The translations under genes were made by a program, and so were the position numbers. From Anomaloglossus baeobatrachus (taxonomy: Eukaryota; Chordata; Amphibia; Anura; Aromobatidae), in assembly GCF_048569485.1 (NCBI RefSeq), contig NC_134357.1:474728187-474792186 (forward strand): a stretch of 64,000 nt of DNA, read 5' to 3'. A model generated the notes under the pieces. That model searched no databases. It saw nothing but the letters and a program-made list of their open reading frames with translations, and was not told the origin of the DNA. Positions 54,387-64,000 of this stretch are shown here, piece by piece. Position 1 is the first letter of the stretch. Each line of letters starts with the position of its first letter.

Positions 54387-55293
54387 CTAGCTGTACTACC
54401 CGGCTTTGCCCGGGTTAATAACTGCTGTTAACAAAATAGAATGTATTAACAAAAATGTGTTCTGCACACAAAAACCACAAAACAAGTAGATATAAATGTA
54501 ATTATAATGTCTGTCTCCCCCTCTGTATATATCTCTCTCTATCTCTTTGTCTGCCTGTCTCTTTCCCTGTCTGTCTCTGTCTCTTTCTTTGTGTCTCAAT
54601 CTCTTTCCCTGTCTGTCTATCTATCTCTTTCCTTGTCTGTCTATCTATCTCTGTCACTTTCTCTGTCCGTCTCTTTCCCTGTCTGTCTCTTTCCCTCTCT
54701 TTCCCTGTCTGTCTCTTTGCCTCTCTTTCCCTGTCTGTCTCTTTCCCTGTCTGTCTCTTTCCCTGTCTGTCTCTTCCCCCTCTTTCCCTGTCTGTCTCTG
54801 TCTCTTTGTCTGTCTCTTTACCTGTCTGTGTCTGTCTCTTAGCCTTTCTCTCTCTTTCCCTGTCTGTCTCTTTCCCTGTCAGTCTGTCTCTTTGTCTGTG
54901 TCTGTCTCTTTGTGTCTGTCTCTTATCCTGTCTATGTCTGACTCTTTCCCTGCCTGTGTCTGCCTCTTTCCCTGTCTGTCTCTGTCTCTTTCCCTGGCTG
55001 CATTGTGACACGCCAACATTCCATTTAAGGGCGTGGCTGCGCATTCTTCTGAAGTTATGGCTGCACTGTGGCTCCCAGCTCCATTCGCTTTAATGGAGGC
55101 AGTTTTTTTGGTGAATAACTGTAAAGCACGAGGTTAAAATTTCCCCTCAAAACATAGCCTATGACGCTCTCGGGGTCCAGAAGTGTGAGTATGCAAAATT
55201 TTGTGGCTGTAGCTGTGACGGTGCAGATGCCAATCCCGGACATACACACACACACACACACACACATACACAAATTCAGCTTTATATATTAGA
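54387..55293 (-). mobile_element. Non-autonomous Helitron, copy 2
   Basis: On the minus strand it starts TCTAATATATAAAGCTGAAT at 55,293 (5' TC preceded by A, as Helitrons require) and ends with a hairpin CCCGGGCAAAGCCGGG, TAGTACAG and CTAG at 54,387-54,390. It shares both ends and the AAAATTTTGTGGCTGTAGCT segment with copy 1. The central pyrimidine array (about 54,510-55,000) differs in length. The two copies abut head to tail. Confidence 0.8.
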
Positions 55294-56030
55294 TGTATAT
55301 ACTTACCAACCATGTGATTGAAATTTCACATGGAGGAAATATCCTAAGTATGGAATTAGCGCAAGTATGCATGCGTGTCCACGGCGTCACATCCCCTCAT
55401 CATTCTGCCGTATCTCTGGGCGCTGCATCATCCTATGAGTCATGTGACTCTCACGTGATCTTGTGGGCGTGGTGCAGCGCTTGACGTGGCGGCCGATGAG
55501 CGGATCTGTCTTCATGGACGTTCTTTCGTCATTTACTGCAACCAATATATGATTGGCTCCGGGGCCTTTTTAAACCTCCCATTCTATTTCATGATGCCAC
55601 CCCTGATGCAGGCAACAGCTGAAACAAACGTTCGTCTGGTGGGTGCCATTCCCCGGTTCTGTATGGTGTGCCTGATTACATGGTAAGCGGTTACTGTCAG
55701 TGCCCCTATGCACTTGCATGTAATTGGTGATCATGTGTGTGGGGAGGGGTAATCAGTAGCTGTGGTCCGATAGAATTTGATAGCTTGGTGGTTACAGGAT
55801 ATTTTATTGAATTTTCCTATACAATATGGTAATCTTTACTATTTTATATGTATTATGTACTATATCTTATCTATATATATATAGGTATTATTAGCTGTCA
55901 ATATCTGTCTGACCTTTCACCGTTAATCATTCATCGGAGTCTGTGCATTCTTTTTTGTATGCTCCCCAATTTTCTACCGTGCACTTGTTTATATATGAAT
56001 AAATTATAATAAAAAAAATCTATTTAATGA
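55294..56030 (+). mobile_element. PLE terminal repeat with hammerhead-like fold
   Basis: Non-coding plus-strand sequence ending with GAATAAATTATAATAAAAAA. It contains a GC-rich promoter-like half, then the hammerhead-like fold at 55,597-55,642, then an AT-rich tail, an arrangement like that of the other PLE terminal regions here. No coding region of the same element follows directly. Confidence 0.55.
55597..55642 (+). ncRNA. Hammerhead-like fold in PLE terminal repeat
   Basis: The order is CCACC, C, CTGATGC, AGGCAACAGCT, GAAAC, AAACGTTC, GTC, TGGTGG. The first core is CTGATGC (one change from CTGATGA), the second core GAAAC is exact, and a GUC triplet precedes stem I. Stem I pairs CCACC with GGTGG. 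Stem II is weak (CAG with CTG at best). AACGTT could form a short stem III. Confidence 0.5.
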
Positions 56031-56394
56031 CTAAGATGGTTGATCGCGTTTCTTTTTCTTTTGGTGTGTATACAGCTCCTATGTGTCTAGCAGACTATTA
56101 TCTAGTTTCGCACTTTGCCACATCCCTAAAAGAGGTACAGGGAAGCTTTTGGCATATCAAGAGCTCCACCGCCCCCGCGACACAACCCCATATGAAATAT
56201 GGTCTGTACCCCACATTCCCCCCCATAGGCGGTCTACTAGGGCACGGCCTCAGTTTTATAATAACCTTGAACAAATAATACATGTAAAGCATGAGACATG
56301 CAGCATCCAATATATAAAATGTAATAAAACAAGAGCTCGATATGAAACAAGAGCTCGATATCAAACAGAAAAAAAAATGATAAAAGGGTAGGGA
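56031..56394 (+). other. Unassigned sequence after PLE terminal repeat
   Basis: A short plus-strand frame (56,083-56,391) has no recognisable similarity. It may be the start of the PLE RT open region or unrelated. A tandem GAAACAAGAGCTCGATAT duplication occurs near 56,325-56,360. Confidence 0.35.
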
Positions 56395-57360
56395 GCAGAG
56401 AGGAGAGAGAGATAGTATAGAGTATAAAGGTGGAATTGAGGTGGGGAGATAGGTTTAGATGATGGGAGGAGGGAGAATGCAGATAAGACGTTGGAGGAAG
56501 GAGGCTGAAAAGAAAAGAAAGAAATGGAGGGTTGAGTGGTGAGATGTAGGGAGTGTGTGTAGGAGTAGGAAGTGCGGATAAAATGGTGAGGAGGTGGGGG
56601 GTGTATGTGTGTGAGGAGAAAAAGGGGATAAAGGGGATAAAGAAAGGTGAGAGGGATGCGGAGAAGAGGATAGATAGGGAGGATATAGGGAGGAGATAAG
56701 AAAGAAAGCGGAGGGGTGATGAGAGAAGAGGTGAGGGAGGAAAAAGAGGGAGGAAAAAGAGGGAGGGATTATGATATAGTTATGCTCTGTAAACTGGTAA
56801 ACAATCAAGAATAATCAACATATGTCTCAGCTCCGGGAAACACACTGGAGGCCATGATGCCTCTCAGTTTCCAGATGATTCCAGCAAATCTTATCCATTT
56901 CTCTAGATGGTCAGCCACGATCAACGGTGTACATTTCGAGGGAATTGCCCATCTCGTCGGTTCTGGACTTGCCGCCATTGCTCTCTTGGTGGTAAAGGTG
57001 TGGGACCTGACGGAATCGGCCAGACCGGCAGGCTGATCATAGGCAATTTAAAAGTCCCTAAGAAATTGGGGAGATCTCCTAATGACCGGAGCACTGCCGA
57101 CTTCCCATTTTTCTTTGCTATGAGTTGAAAGGGATATCCCCATCTATATGGGATGTCTTTATCTTTGAGGGTATGGAGTAGTGTTCTTAAAGCTTTGCGT
57201 AGCTGCAGGGTCCTTCGTGCCAGGTCTGGTAGAACAATCAGGGGTGTACCTTTGTATATGCCCGCACCTTTATCTCTTCAGCTTTTCAATATGGATTCTT
57301 TTTCTTTATAAAAGTGGATCCGACATATCACATCTCTTGGTCTGGCTGGGTCAGGTGATT
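56395..57360 (-). pseudogene. L1-type ORF1 C-terminus and downstream spacer
   Basis: On the minus strand 57,360-57,110 reads PDPARPRDVICRIHFYKEKE, then LIVLPDLARRTLQLRKALR and YRWGYPFQLIA. This is the C-terminal domain pattern of L1 ORF1 proteins (RNA-binding chaperone of the LINE particle). Toward lower coordinates lies the ORF1 tail and a spacer that becomes a long polypyrimidine stretch (56,395-56,790). An in-frame stop is present. It is broken on the left of the protein by the PLE at 57,361. It may belong to the same LINE family as the ORF2 at 48-51 kb. Confidence 0.75.
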
Positions 57361-58937
57361 TATAAATCTATCACAGCACCACCTGGTCGACCGATCGTGT
57401 CGGGGATCGGTTCCCTTACAGAACCTTTATCTAAATATCTGGATTGGCTACTACACCCGTTGTTAACCTGCATTCCATCATATGTAAAAGATACGGGCGA
57501 TTTAGTCCGGCATCTTGATAATTTTGAATGGCAAGCATCTTTTAAGTGGGTATGTCTCGATATTGAAAGCCTGTTCACTAGGATCCTACAGAATTTAGCG
57601 GTGGAGATCATAGTGGACAGACTAGTGAAAATAGAGGAAAAACCAGTTTAAATTAAATTTATAAAGGAAGCTTTACATCTAGTACTCACCCACAATGCCT
57701 TCAAATTTGGTAATGTATGGTATTTACAACGAAGTGGAGTAGCCATGGGGACCCCAGTTGCATGCACTTTAGCTAAATTATTTTTGGCAACAGTAGAGGA
57801 AGATTTAATATATGATATAAAAAATCCGTACATAAGGCATATTATCAAATATCTGCGTTTCGTGGATGATGCTTTAATTGTATGGGATGGGGATGATAAT
57901 AGCCTGAAGTCATTTGTCTCTTATCTAAATTCAACAAATAAATATAACATGTTTTTCACCTATTTATTCGGAGATCAGAGCATCGAATTTCTTGATGTAA
58001 AGTTGTCTGTGTGTGAAGGAAAAATAACACGAGAATTATACAGGAAGCCCACAGCGGTTAATATGCTGTTACATCACAATAGCGCACATCCTGCACATGT
58101 GCTAAAATCCGTACCTTTTAGCCAATTTTTAAGAGTGTATAGAATAAACAATGATGGGACCAAATTAGCTGAACAAATTGATGAGCTCAAATTAAGATTT
58201 CAAGAGCGTGGTTATTCTCCCTCAGAAATAAACAGCACACAAAAACGAGCAGAAGAAAAAATTCTTCAGAAAAACCTAGACGCACTTATTTTGATAATGA
58301 GGTTGATCAAATACTTAGTAAAAAAAATCATGAGCGCTTTGTTTTCAGTTTTAAATATGGTCCGATGGACAGAATAATTAGATCTATTATTAACAAAAAC
58401 TGGCACATCATTGAAAAAGAAGAATTATCTGTCATAGCAAGGAATAAGCCCTTAATTACATACAGGCGTACAAAAAATATAGGTGATTTACTTGTTAAAA
58501 AACGTTATATTCCTCCTAACACTTGGCTACATCGTATGAGATCAGTGGGAAACCATAAATGCAGCAGTTGTTCATTCTGCCGGTTTCACATTACAGACAA
58601 AGCTTTTAAAATAAGTGATATTTGGCATACCACAAAACATCTAATTACATGCAAAACAAAAATGGTGGTCTATGTGATCTTTTGTCCATGTGGACAATTC
58701 TATATTGGAAAGACAATTAGACCACTATTTATTCGTTTTAGAGAGCATCGTAACTCAATCTCATCAGGGATAGGTGCCATAAAATTAATAAATCATATGA
58801 AAGAAACGCATAATGCGGATTGCAACTTACTTAGATTTGCTGGTTTAGAGCTGGTTGAAACACCAGCGAGAGGTGGAGACACGCATAAACTACTTCTCCA
58901 AAGGGAAGCACATTATATCATTAAATACCATGAATAA
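57361..58937 (+). pseudogene. Penelope-like element: RT and GIY-YIG endonuclease, best-preserved copy
   Basis: RT begins with PPGRPIVSGIGSLTEPLSKY, then FKWVCLDIESLFTRI (57,361-57,650), SGVAMGTPVACTLAKLF and palm box RFVDDALIVWDG (57,745-57,920), and thumb HHNSAHPAHVLKSVPFSQFL. The endonuclease frame at 58,365-58,937 holds a CX2CXFC cluster (CSSCSFCRFH), then VVYVIFCPCGQFYIGKTI, FREHRNSIS and a terminal REAHYIIKYHE. The 5' part of RT is missing. RT and nuclease frames overlap by a frame shift near 58,360 and one stop lies at 57,650, so it is dead but young-looking. The catalytic Asp pair VDD is intact. It is followed by a hammerhead-like fold at 59,116. Confidence 0.9.
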
Positions 58938-59115
58938 AAACGATTTGATTGTTTTCTTGGGATGATCTTTGTAGAGATTATTGTATGTTCTGATTTTATA
59001 TATCTAAATTGTGACATCATTTGTTGATTTGGTTTTAAAACTGTTTTTAATTTATTACTGACATCTGTTAGCGTGAACCGCTGAATTAAAAGTCTAGGAT
59101 GTGATGTCATTAACT

Positions 59116-59166
59116 GTCAGACCTGTCGAAGCACTAGTTTAGAGTGCAAAACGGCCGTCATCTGAC
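59116..59166 (+). ncRNA. Hammerhead-like fold downstream of PLE endonuclease
   Basis: The order is GTCAGA, C, CTGTCGA, A, GCACT, AGTTTAG, AGTGC, AAAAC, GGCC, GTC, A, TCTGAC. Stem I pairs a perfect six bases (GTCAGA with TCTGAC), stem II five (GCACT with AGTGC), and a self-complementary GGCC can act as a minimal stem III before the GUC triplet. The cores (CTGTCGA, AAAA) depart from CTGATGA and GAAA. Its place about 180 bp after a PLE gene is just where PLE hammerheads are known. Confidence 0.55.
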
Positions 59167-59420
59167 GTGCCGTCCCGTCCTGCTCCCTCCCCGCCTGCTT
59201 TCACATGTAATACCGCACTTGTGAATAAACCTGCACCTATTTGCACAGCAACTACCGGTGAGTGCTCTTCATTATTTTTTCTACTATTTCACACGATAAC
59301 CCAAAATGGTTTTGTCCTCGCATCGCACCCTGGCCTCTGCTGGCCACATCTTAGGAAGATGGGGACAAATCCACGCCTTTAGAAGACAACTTGTCACCCA
59401 ACCAAAACATTAAAAAAGCT
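59167..59420 (+). other. PLE 3' end and junction
   Basis: It includes GTGAATAAACCTGCACC, a polyadenylation-like signal, which probably ends the PLE near 59,260. Beyond it lies unassigned sequence. Confidence 0.45.
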
Positions 59421-59619
59421 GTTTGTCAGGGCAAAAACAACAAGCCTGGTGCATTTTGCAGCCACTGCACACTGCCATGAATCTGAATAACTCCTCCTTT
59501 AGACTCAAGCCCCACCCCTCCTGGTCTTTTCAATTCATGTCACAAACAGAAACAGACAAGACAGGCTGCCTGCCTGCCAACCCTTTACAGCCACCATCTC
59601 CATCCCTATCCCCAGCAAG

Positions 59620-60012
59620 CCCTTCCACCCTGTCCCAGCCCTCTCTCTCCTTCCACCCTATCCCAGCCTCCTCTCCCCTTCCACCCTGCCCCAGCCCCCT
59701 CTCCCCTTCCACCCTGCCCCAGCCCCCTCTCCCCTTCCACTCTGTCCCAGCCTTCTCTCCCCTTCCACCCTGTCCCAGCCCCCTCTCCCCTTCCACCATG
59801 TCCCAGCCCCCTCTCCCCTTCCACCCTGTCCCAGCCCTTTATCCCCTTCCACCCTGTCCCAGCCCCCTCTCCCCTTCCACCCTGTCCCAGCCACCTCTCC
59901 CTTTCCACCCTGTTCCAGCCCCCTCTCCCTTTCCACCCTGTCCCAACCCCCTCTCCCTTTCCACTCTGTCCCAGCCCCCTCTCCCTTTCCACCCTGTCCC
60001 AGCCCCCAATCC
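59620..60012. repeat. 28-bp C-rich minisatellite
   Basis: About 14 tandem copies of a 28-bp unit, CCTCTCCCCTTCCACCCTGT followed by CCCAGCCC. As 28 is not divisible by three, three units make an 84-bp coding period; the plus frame at 59,423-60,085 and three minus frames stay open purely because of this. Not a gene. Confidence 0.9.
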
Positions 60013-60362
60013 CTTGCCTCCTTCCACAATCCCCCCCCACATGCTCTTCATTATCTCCCCACCCCCTTCCCCTAGCTCACCCTGAAACCCACTGAGCAAC
60101 TACTGTTGCACAGCTGCCTTTATAGGCAGAAGACCTATTGTAAGGTCAGTGGGCATTGTGATACAACAGAAGGGCTTGACTGCATTGTGAGACGTGAACA
60201 TTCTACTGACCTTCTGGCTGCATTGTGACACGCCAGTGTTCCGCCTCTTGCTACTGATTGGCTAAAAGGGAAAAAAAGGTCAGATAAAAACCTTATTAGC
60301 AAAATGTAAAGCAAAGTTTTAATTTTTGGGGCTTTTTAAAGTTTGCCTATTCAGAGTTATCA
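60013..60362. other. Unassigned sequence with CTGCATTGTGACACGCC motif
   Basis: No gene. GGCTGCATTGTGACACGCCA occurs near 60,216 and also inside Helitron copy 2 near 55,000, so part of this stretch belongs to a family related to that Helitron's interior. Confidence 0.45.
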
Positions 60363-60901
60363 GTTTTAGTATGATTAATAATAGTACTAATTCATTTCAT
60401 ATACAGACCATTCTTAGTATTATACATTACTTATATTGCAGCGGTTTGCAAAACATTCATCACCCATGGCTGTCCCCAATTGGGCTCAAAAGCTAAATCC
60501 CCATCATGCCCTCTGTTTTTGCACCTGCATTTGGAAAATCCAAGAGCAAGTAAGCTCTCCCGCCACCAGAGGGAACCATCAAATCAGGAAAGACATCATC
60601 ATTGTCGAAAAAAACCATCAGAAAACGCGTGGTAGTAATAAACAGGTAAGTTTAATTCTCACACCTGCAGTCACAGCAGCTGAAACCACTTTGTCCATAA
60701 GAGATCAATTTCATTCAATTGCAAGTGATATAGAAAAGATAATGATCAAGATACTAAACATGACATAGCGGAGTTGGTCAAGTTGAGTCGAGATGTATTT
60801 GCTATTTGGAGCAGCTTTCAACCAAAGCGGGAAAAACTGTTAAAGAAAGAAAAAAGGGGGAAAAGTGTAAAAAGTTAATTGGCCAAATTGAGCATATGAA
60901 C
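60363..60901. repeat. Unassigned interspersed repeat, copy 2
   Basis: Homologue of 45,447-45,972, same orientation, with an extra segment near 60,490-60,560 (CCCATCATGCCCTCTG). The two copies diverge by scattered changes. Confidence 0.75.
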
Positions 60902-61440
60902 TTTTAGTTTTTTTTTTTTATTTTTTAAAACTTTTTTTTTACTTTTTTAATTTTATTTTACTAGTCCCCCTAGGGGGCTATAGCGATCAGCAATCCGATC
61001 GCTGATCGCTATCTGCTGATCACAGCTATACAGCTGTAAACAGCAGAAATAGTCACTTTCTGTTTCCCTCTGCTGCCAGCCGAGGGAAAACGAAAGTGAA
61101 ACGTCATAGCTGCAGGCGTCATCACATGACCCTGTGCTATGATGGCAACCACCGATAGTCACGTGATCACTCACGTGACTTCCGGTGGGGGCGGCGGTAA
61201 GTAAAAAACATGGCCGCGCGCATATAGATCTCGCTGCCAGACTTTGGCAGCGAGATCTAAGGGGTTAATGTTACGGGTGGAATGCGATTCCACTCGTAAC
61301 ATGCAGGCACACATGTCAGCTGTTGAAAACAGCTGATATGTGTGCCGATCCATGCCGCCTGCCCGCGGCAGGGGGCGGGGCTTAACGGGACATGCTCCAT
61401 GACGGAAATATCCGTCTATGGTCGTGAAGGGGTTAAACTG
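60902..61440. repeat. Unassigned repeat with internal palindromes
   Basis: A T-rich start, then GATCAGCAATCCGATCGCTGATC and AGATCTCGCTGCCA/TGGCAGCGAGATCT inverted pairs, GTTACGGGTGGAATGC with its inverse, ending AAGGGGTTAA. It looks like a structured non-autonomous element. No coding sequence. Confidence 0.5.
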
Positions 61441-61625
61441 ATCAGAACAGATTTTTTTTTTTTAAATTTGGCTATCCCGTCACAGGGATAAAACCGGTTT
61501 ATTTAAATTCAAACAAGATTACAAAACATGAAAGTACACATAAAAACATAAAACGAATAAAGTATTGACAACAAAATATTCACATTTACAATAAGATTAA
61601 ATGCATGAATTCCATTGGTTTACAA
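61441..61625. other. AT-rich spacer
   Basis: A T-run then A-rich sequence. No gene or repeat structure recognised. Confidence 0.4.
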
Positions 61626-61934
61626 GTAGAGATGAGCGAACCGGTCGTGGTTCGGCTCGAGTTCGGTTCGCCGAACGGAGGTCTCGTTCGAGTTTGGTTC
61701 GGCGAACCACTCGAACCACATAGGACACAATGGGAGGCAATCACAAACACATAAAAACACCTAGAAAACACCCTCAAAGGTGTCCAAAAGGTGACAAACA
61801 GCTCACAACACAACACAAACACATGGGAAAGTGTCAAGAACAAATTCTCATGCGAAAACAAAACAGCGTTACGAGGAAAAAGAGGACGAGACACAGATAT
61901 AGGCATGGCACGCCCTTCTAAAATCATGTAAAAC
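61626..61934. repeat. Unassigned repeat starting AGAGATGAGCGAACC
   Basis: The beginning is built of inverted GGTTCG/CGAACC pairs (for example GTTCGGTTCGCCGAAC). From 61,700 it becomes A-rich. It directly precedes the 235-bp satellite and may be the same composite element. Family not identified. Confidence 0.45.
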
Positions 61935-62639
61935 ACCACAAGGTAATTCCAAGCGGAGTCTCCCCTTTTTCCAAAAATTGGGCCACACAGACACCCACCC
62001 CTTCAGTGGCAGCACTTGTGCCCCAGTTGTACACTTCATAGGTAGATTTGCATCAAGCACATTCAAAAATACGCCATCCTTAACTGTCCCCAGGATGACA
62101 CCGGGGTAGGTAGCAAAGTCTTTGCTGAACCATGACTTGTTCATCTTGGCTCCTTTTTAAAACCACAGCAAGCAAGGGTTACTCCAAGCGGAGTCTCCCT
62201 TTTTTCCAAAAATTGGGCCACACAGACACCCACCCCTTCAGTAGCAGCACTTGTGCCCCAGTTGTACACTTCACAGTTAGATTTGCATCAAGCACATTCA
62301 AAAATACGCCATCCTTAACCGTCCCCAGGATGACACTGAGGTAGGTAGCAAAGTCTTTGCTGAACCATGACTTGTTCATCTTGGCTCCTTTTTAAAAACA
62401 CAGCAAGCAAGGGTTACTCCAAGCAGAGTCTCCCTTTTTTTTCAAAAATTGGGCCACACAGACACCCACCCCTTCAGTGGCAGCACTTGTGCCCCAGTTG
62501 TACACTTCACAGGTAGATTTGCATCAAGCACATTCAAAAATACGCCATCCTTAACTGTCCCCAGGATGGCACCGGGGTAGGTAGCAAAGTCTTTGCTGAT
62601 CCCAGATCTGTTCATCTTGGATCATTTTTAGAAACACTG

Positions 62640-63739
62640 TGTTACGGTTGCTGCGAGCACTGGAGACTAAGTCCAGATTTCTTACTACTGCACATGTGCG
62701 AGCGCTGGAGACTAAGTCCAGATTTCTTGCTACTGCACATGTGCGAGCGCTGGAGACTAAGTCCAGATTTCTTGCTACTGCACATGTGCGAGCGCCGGAG
62801 ACTAAGTCCTATCTTGGAGCCATTGCACATGTGCGGGTGAAATCATCGCTGACACGAGGTCACATGTCTCTGACACCTTCTATGCCGATTGGTCGCTGGT
62901 CATGTGCTTGTGATGCCTTGCTCGGTGATAGGCCAGCATGACATCACTCCTGTCGTTCTGGCAGCGGATTGGCTCTGGTGTCCTCCATCTTGGATGAGGC
63001 ACAGAGTCTATATAAGACCCTGACACACGCCGCATGGCGCTCAGTCCTCTTGGTTCATGCATAAGAGTAGACGCTCTGTGCGCGTTCCTCTAGGCATTCC
63101 TCTGTCTATGCTAGGTGAGCGCTACCGGCAGGGTAGCGTTCTTATACCTTACAGCTTCGGCTGCTGTCCGTATCCTTACCTCTTAGGGGAGCGGACATAG
63201 GCAGGTGCCTGAGGCACATGGTCTGGCTGGGCCTTGTGGTTCGACTCGTAGGTGGACGTTGCCGCTAGGGTAACGTTCCTTATACTGCGTCTGGCAGTTG
63301 TTCGTATCCTCGCACACTAGGGGAGCGAACAGAGGTAGGAGCTTTGTGCGGCTTACGCTGCTGTTCGTCTCTTTTGCACCACTAGAAGAGCGGACCTAGG
63401 CAGGTGCCATATCTAGTGGTTCGTGTCCTCGCACACTAGTGGAGCGAACGCAGGTAGGAGCTTTGTGCGGCTTACGCTGCTGTTCGTCTCTTTTGCACCA
63501 CTAGAAGAGCGGACCTAGGTAGGTGCCATTTCGCACACATTGCCTTTGTCTCTGTAATTATTAACAGAGATCATTCCACACACCCTCCAAGTAAGGGAGG
63601 AATTGCTTTACTTACTTATTATATCCTTCTGTGAGTTAACAGAGGTATTGCACTCTGCCATAGTCTGCAGCAGAGTCTTTGCACGGTGGACCCTGACTGT
63701 CTGATACTCCTTTAGGTTATCAGACAGCCCCCCGTAACA
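62640..63739 (+). mobile_element. Solo LTR of gypsy family A, plus orientation
   Basis: This 1,100-bp LTR runs from TGTTACGG to CCGTAACA (8-bp inverted ends) with perfect 5-bp target duplications CACTG at 62,635-62,639 and 63,740-63,744. It has a TATA-like box (63,009-63,016), three 45-bp GCACATGTGC-containing units near its start and two of the 120-bp units near 63,290-63,530. It landed inside the satellite, and the satellite phase resumes exactly after the duplication. It arose by recombination between two LTRs of a full element. Confidence 0.95.
63009..63016 (+). promoter_or_regulatory. TATA-like box in family A solo LTR
   Basis: TATATAAG, in the same place as in the other two family A LTRs. 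It is the probable core promoter of the LTR, inferred from sequence only. Confidence 0.6.
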
Positions 63740-64000
63740 CACTGCAAGCAAGGGTTACTCCAAGCGGAGTCTCCCTTTTTTCCAAAAATTCGGCCACACA
63801 GACACCCACCCCTTCAGTGGCAGCACTTGTGTCCCAGATGTACACTTCACAGGTAGATTTTCATCAAGCACATTCAAAAATACGCCATCCTTAACTGTCC
63901 CCAGGATGGCACCGGGGTAGGTAGCAAAGTCTTTGCTGATCCCAGATCTGTTCATCTTGGATCATTTTTAGAAACACTGCAAGCAAGGGTTACTCCAAGC

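Larger units (their letters stand above)
61935..64000. repeat. 235-bp satellite, interrupted by a solo LTR, runs off the window
   Basis: Units start at about 61,935, 62,166, 62,401, 62,637 (continuing at 63,742 after the LTR) and 63,977, a period of 235-236 bp. Each unit contains CAAGCAAGGGTTACTCCAAG and CCACACAGACACCCACCCC. On the minus strand most units hold a frame of about 66 codons, MNKSWFSKDFATYPGVILGT onward to WPNFWKKGRLRLE. The unit length is not a multiple of three, so the frames are separate, not fused. Function unknown; I cannot match it to a family. Confidence 0.88.

Noticed and set aside
53439-55093. Serine/leucine/valine-rich frames up to 212 codons
   Set aside because: Translation of CTGTCTCTTTCC arrays inside Helitrons.
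59423-60099. Plus 220-codon and minus glycine-rich frames
   Set aside because: By-products of the 28-bp minisatellite.
1-64000. CRISPR array, prokaryotic operons, riboswitches
   Set aside because: The tandem arrays lack the direct-repeat/unique-spacer pattern, and all coding remnants are eukaryotic transposable elements.
1-64000. Host protein-coding gene or functional tRNA/rRNA gene
   Set aside because: No frame outside mobile elements shows recognisable domains, and no intact tRNA or rRNA sequence was seen; only the U2 pseudogene.

Overview
The window looks like intergenic DNA from a large, repeat-rich vertebrate genome, most likely an anuran amphibian. This is an inference from the mix of elements: chromodomain Ty3/gypsy retrotransposons, several Penelope-like elements (PLEs) with GIY-YIG endonucleases, L1-type LINEs, Harbinger-like miniature elements with TTA/TAA duplications, a hAT element and Helitrons. 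I found no convincing host protein-coding gene. The only host-derived RNA sequence is a U2 snRNA pseudogene on the minus strand near 46.1 kb.

Layout. 1-11,130: a minus-strand gypsy array (family A) in which two internal regions share one LTR. One internal region carries a coding-poor plus-strand LTR element (4,756-7,309); the other carries a PLE-derived foldback. An L1 ORF2 remnant follows (11,131-11,404). 11,405-24,268: three LTRs of a second minus-strand gypsy family (B). The first two bracket a gag-protease-only internal region; the third is split by a 5.5-kb PLE whose ends form a 1.6-kb inverted repeat. 24,269-26,600: minus-strand gypsy family C pol remnant, then a plus-strand PLE (RT and GIY-YIG) to about 28.6 kb. 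28,631-32,406: a second coding-poor LTR element with two LTRs of about 1.16 kb and a 577-bp interior.

34,153-41,391: a hAT-type element with 8-bp target duplications. It was invaded by a plus-strand gypsy derivative (34,885-38,628) whose single long frame joins gag and protease directly to an integrase remnant and chromodomain, with no RT or RNase H. 41,400-45,440: a PLE terminal fragment and another copy of gypsy C. The gypsy C copy carries the same miniature element at the same position as the 25-kb copy, plus a foreign solo LTR. 46-51 kb: the U2 pseudogene, a three-zinc-knuckle retroelement protein remnant and an L1 ORF2 remnant. 51-56 kb: a PLE endonuclease fragment, a 36-bp minisatellite, tandem Helitrons and a PLE terminal repeat. 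56.4-59.3 kb: an L1 ORF1 remnant and the best-preserved PLE RT-endonuclease. 59.4-64 kb: a 28-bp minisatellite, unassigned repeats, and a 235-bp satellite interrupted by a complete family A solo LTR in the opposite orientation.

The most coherent biological signal is a set of hammerhead-ribozyme-like folds (CTGATGA-like core, stem II, GAAAC-like core, NUH triplet, closing stem I) at 1.4, 16.7, 18.4, 23.6, 41.5, 55.6 and 59.1 kb. Most sit in PLE terminal sequence. Hammerheads in PLE terminal repeats are an established phenomenon; the particular variants here, and the 5.5-kb palindromic PLE with a ribozyme in each arm, deserve a second look.
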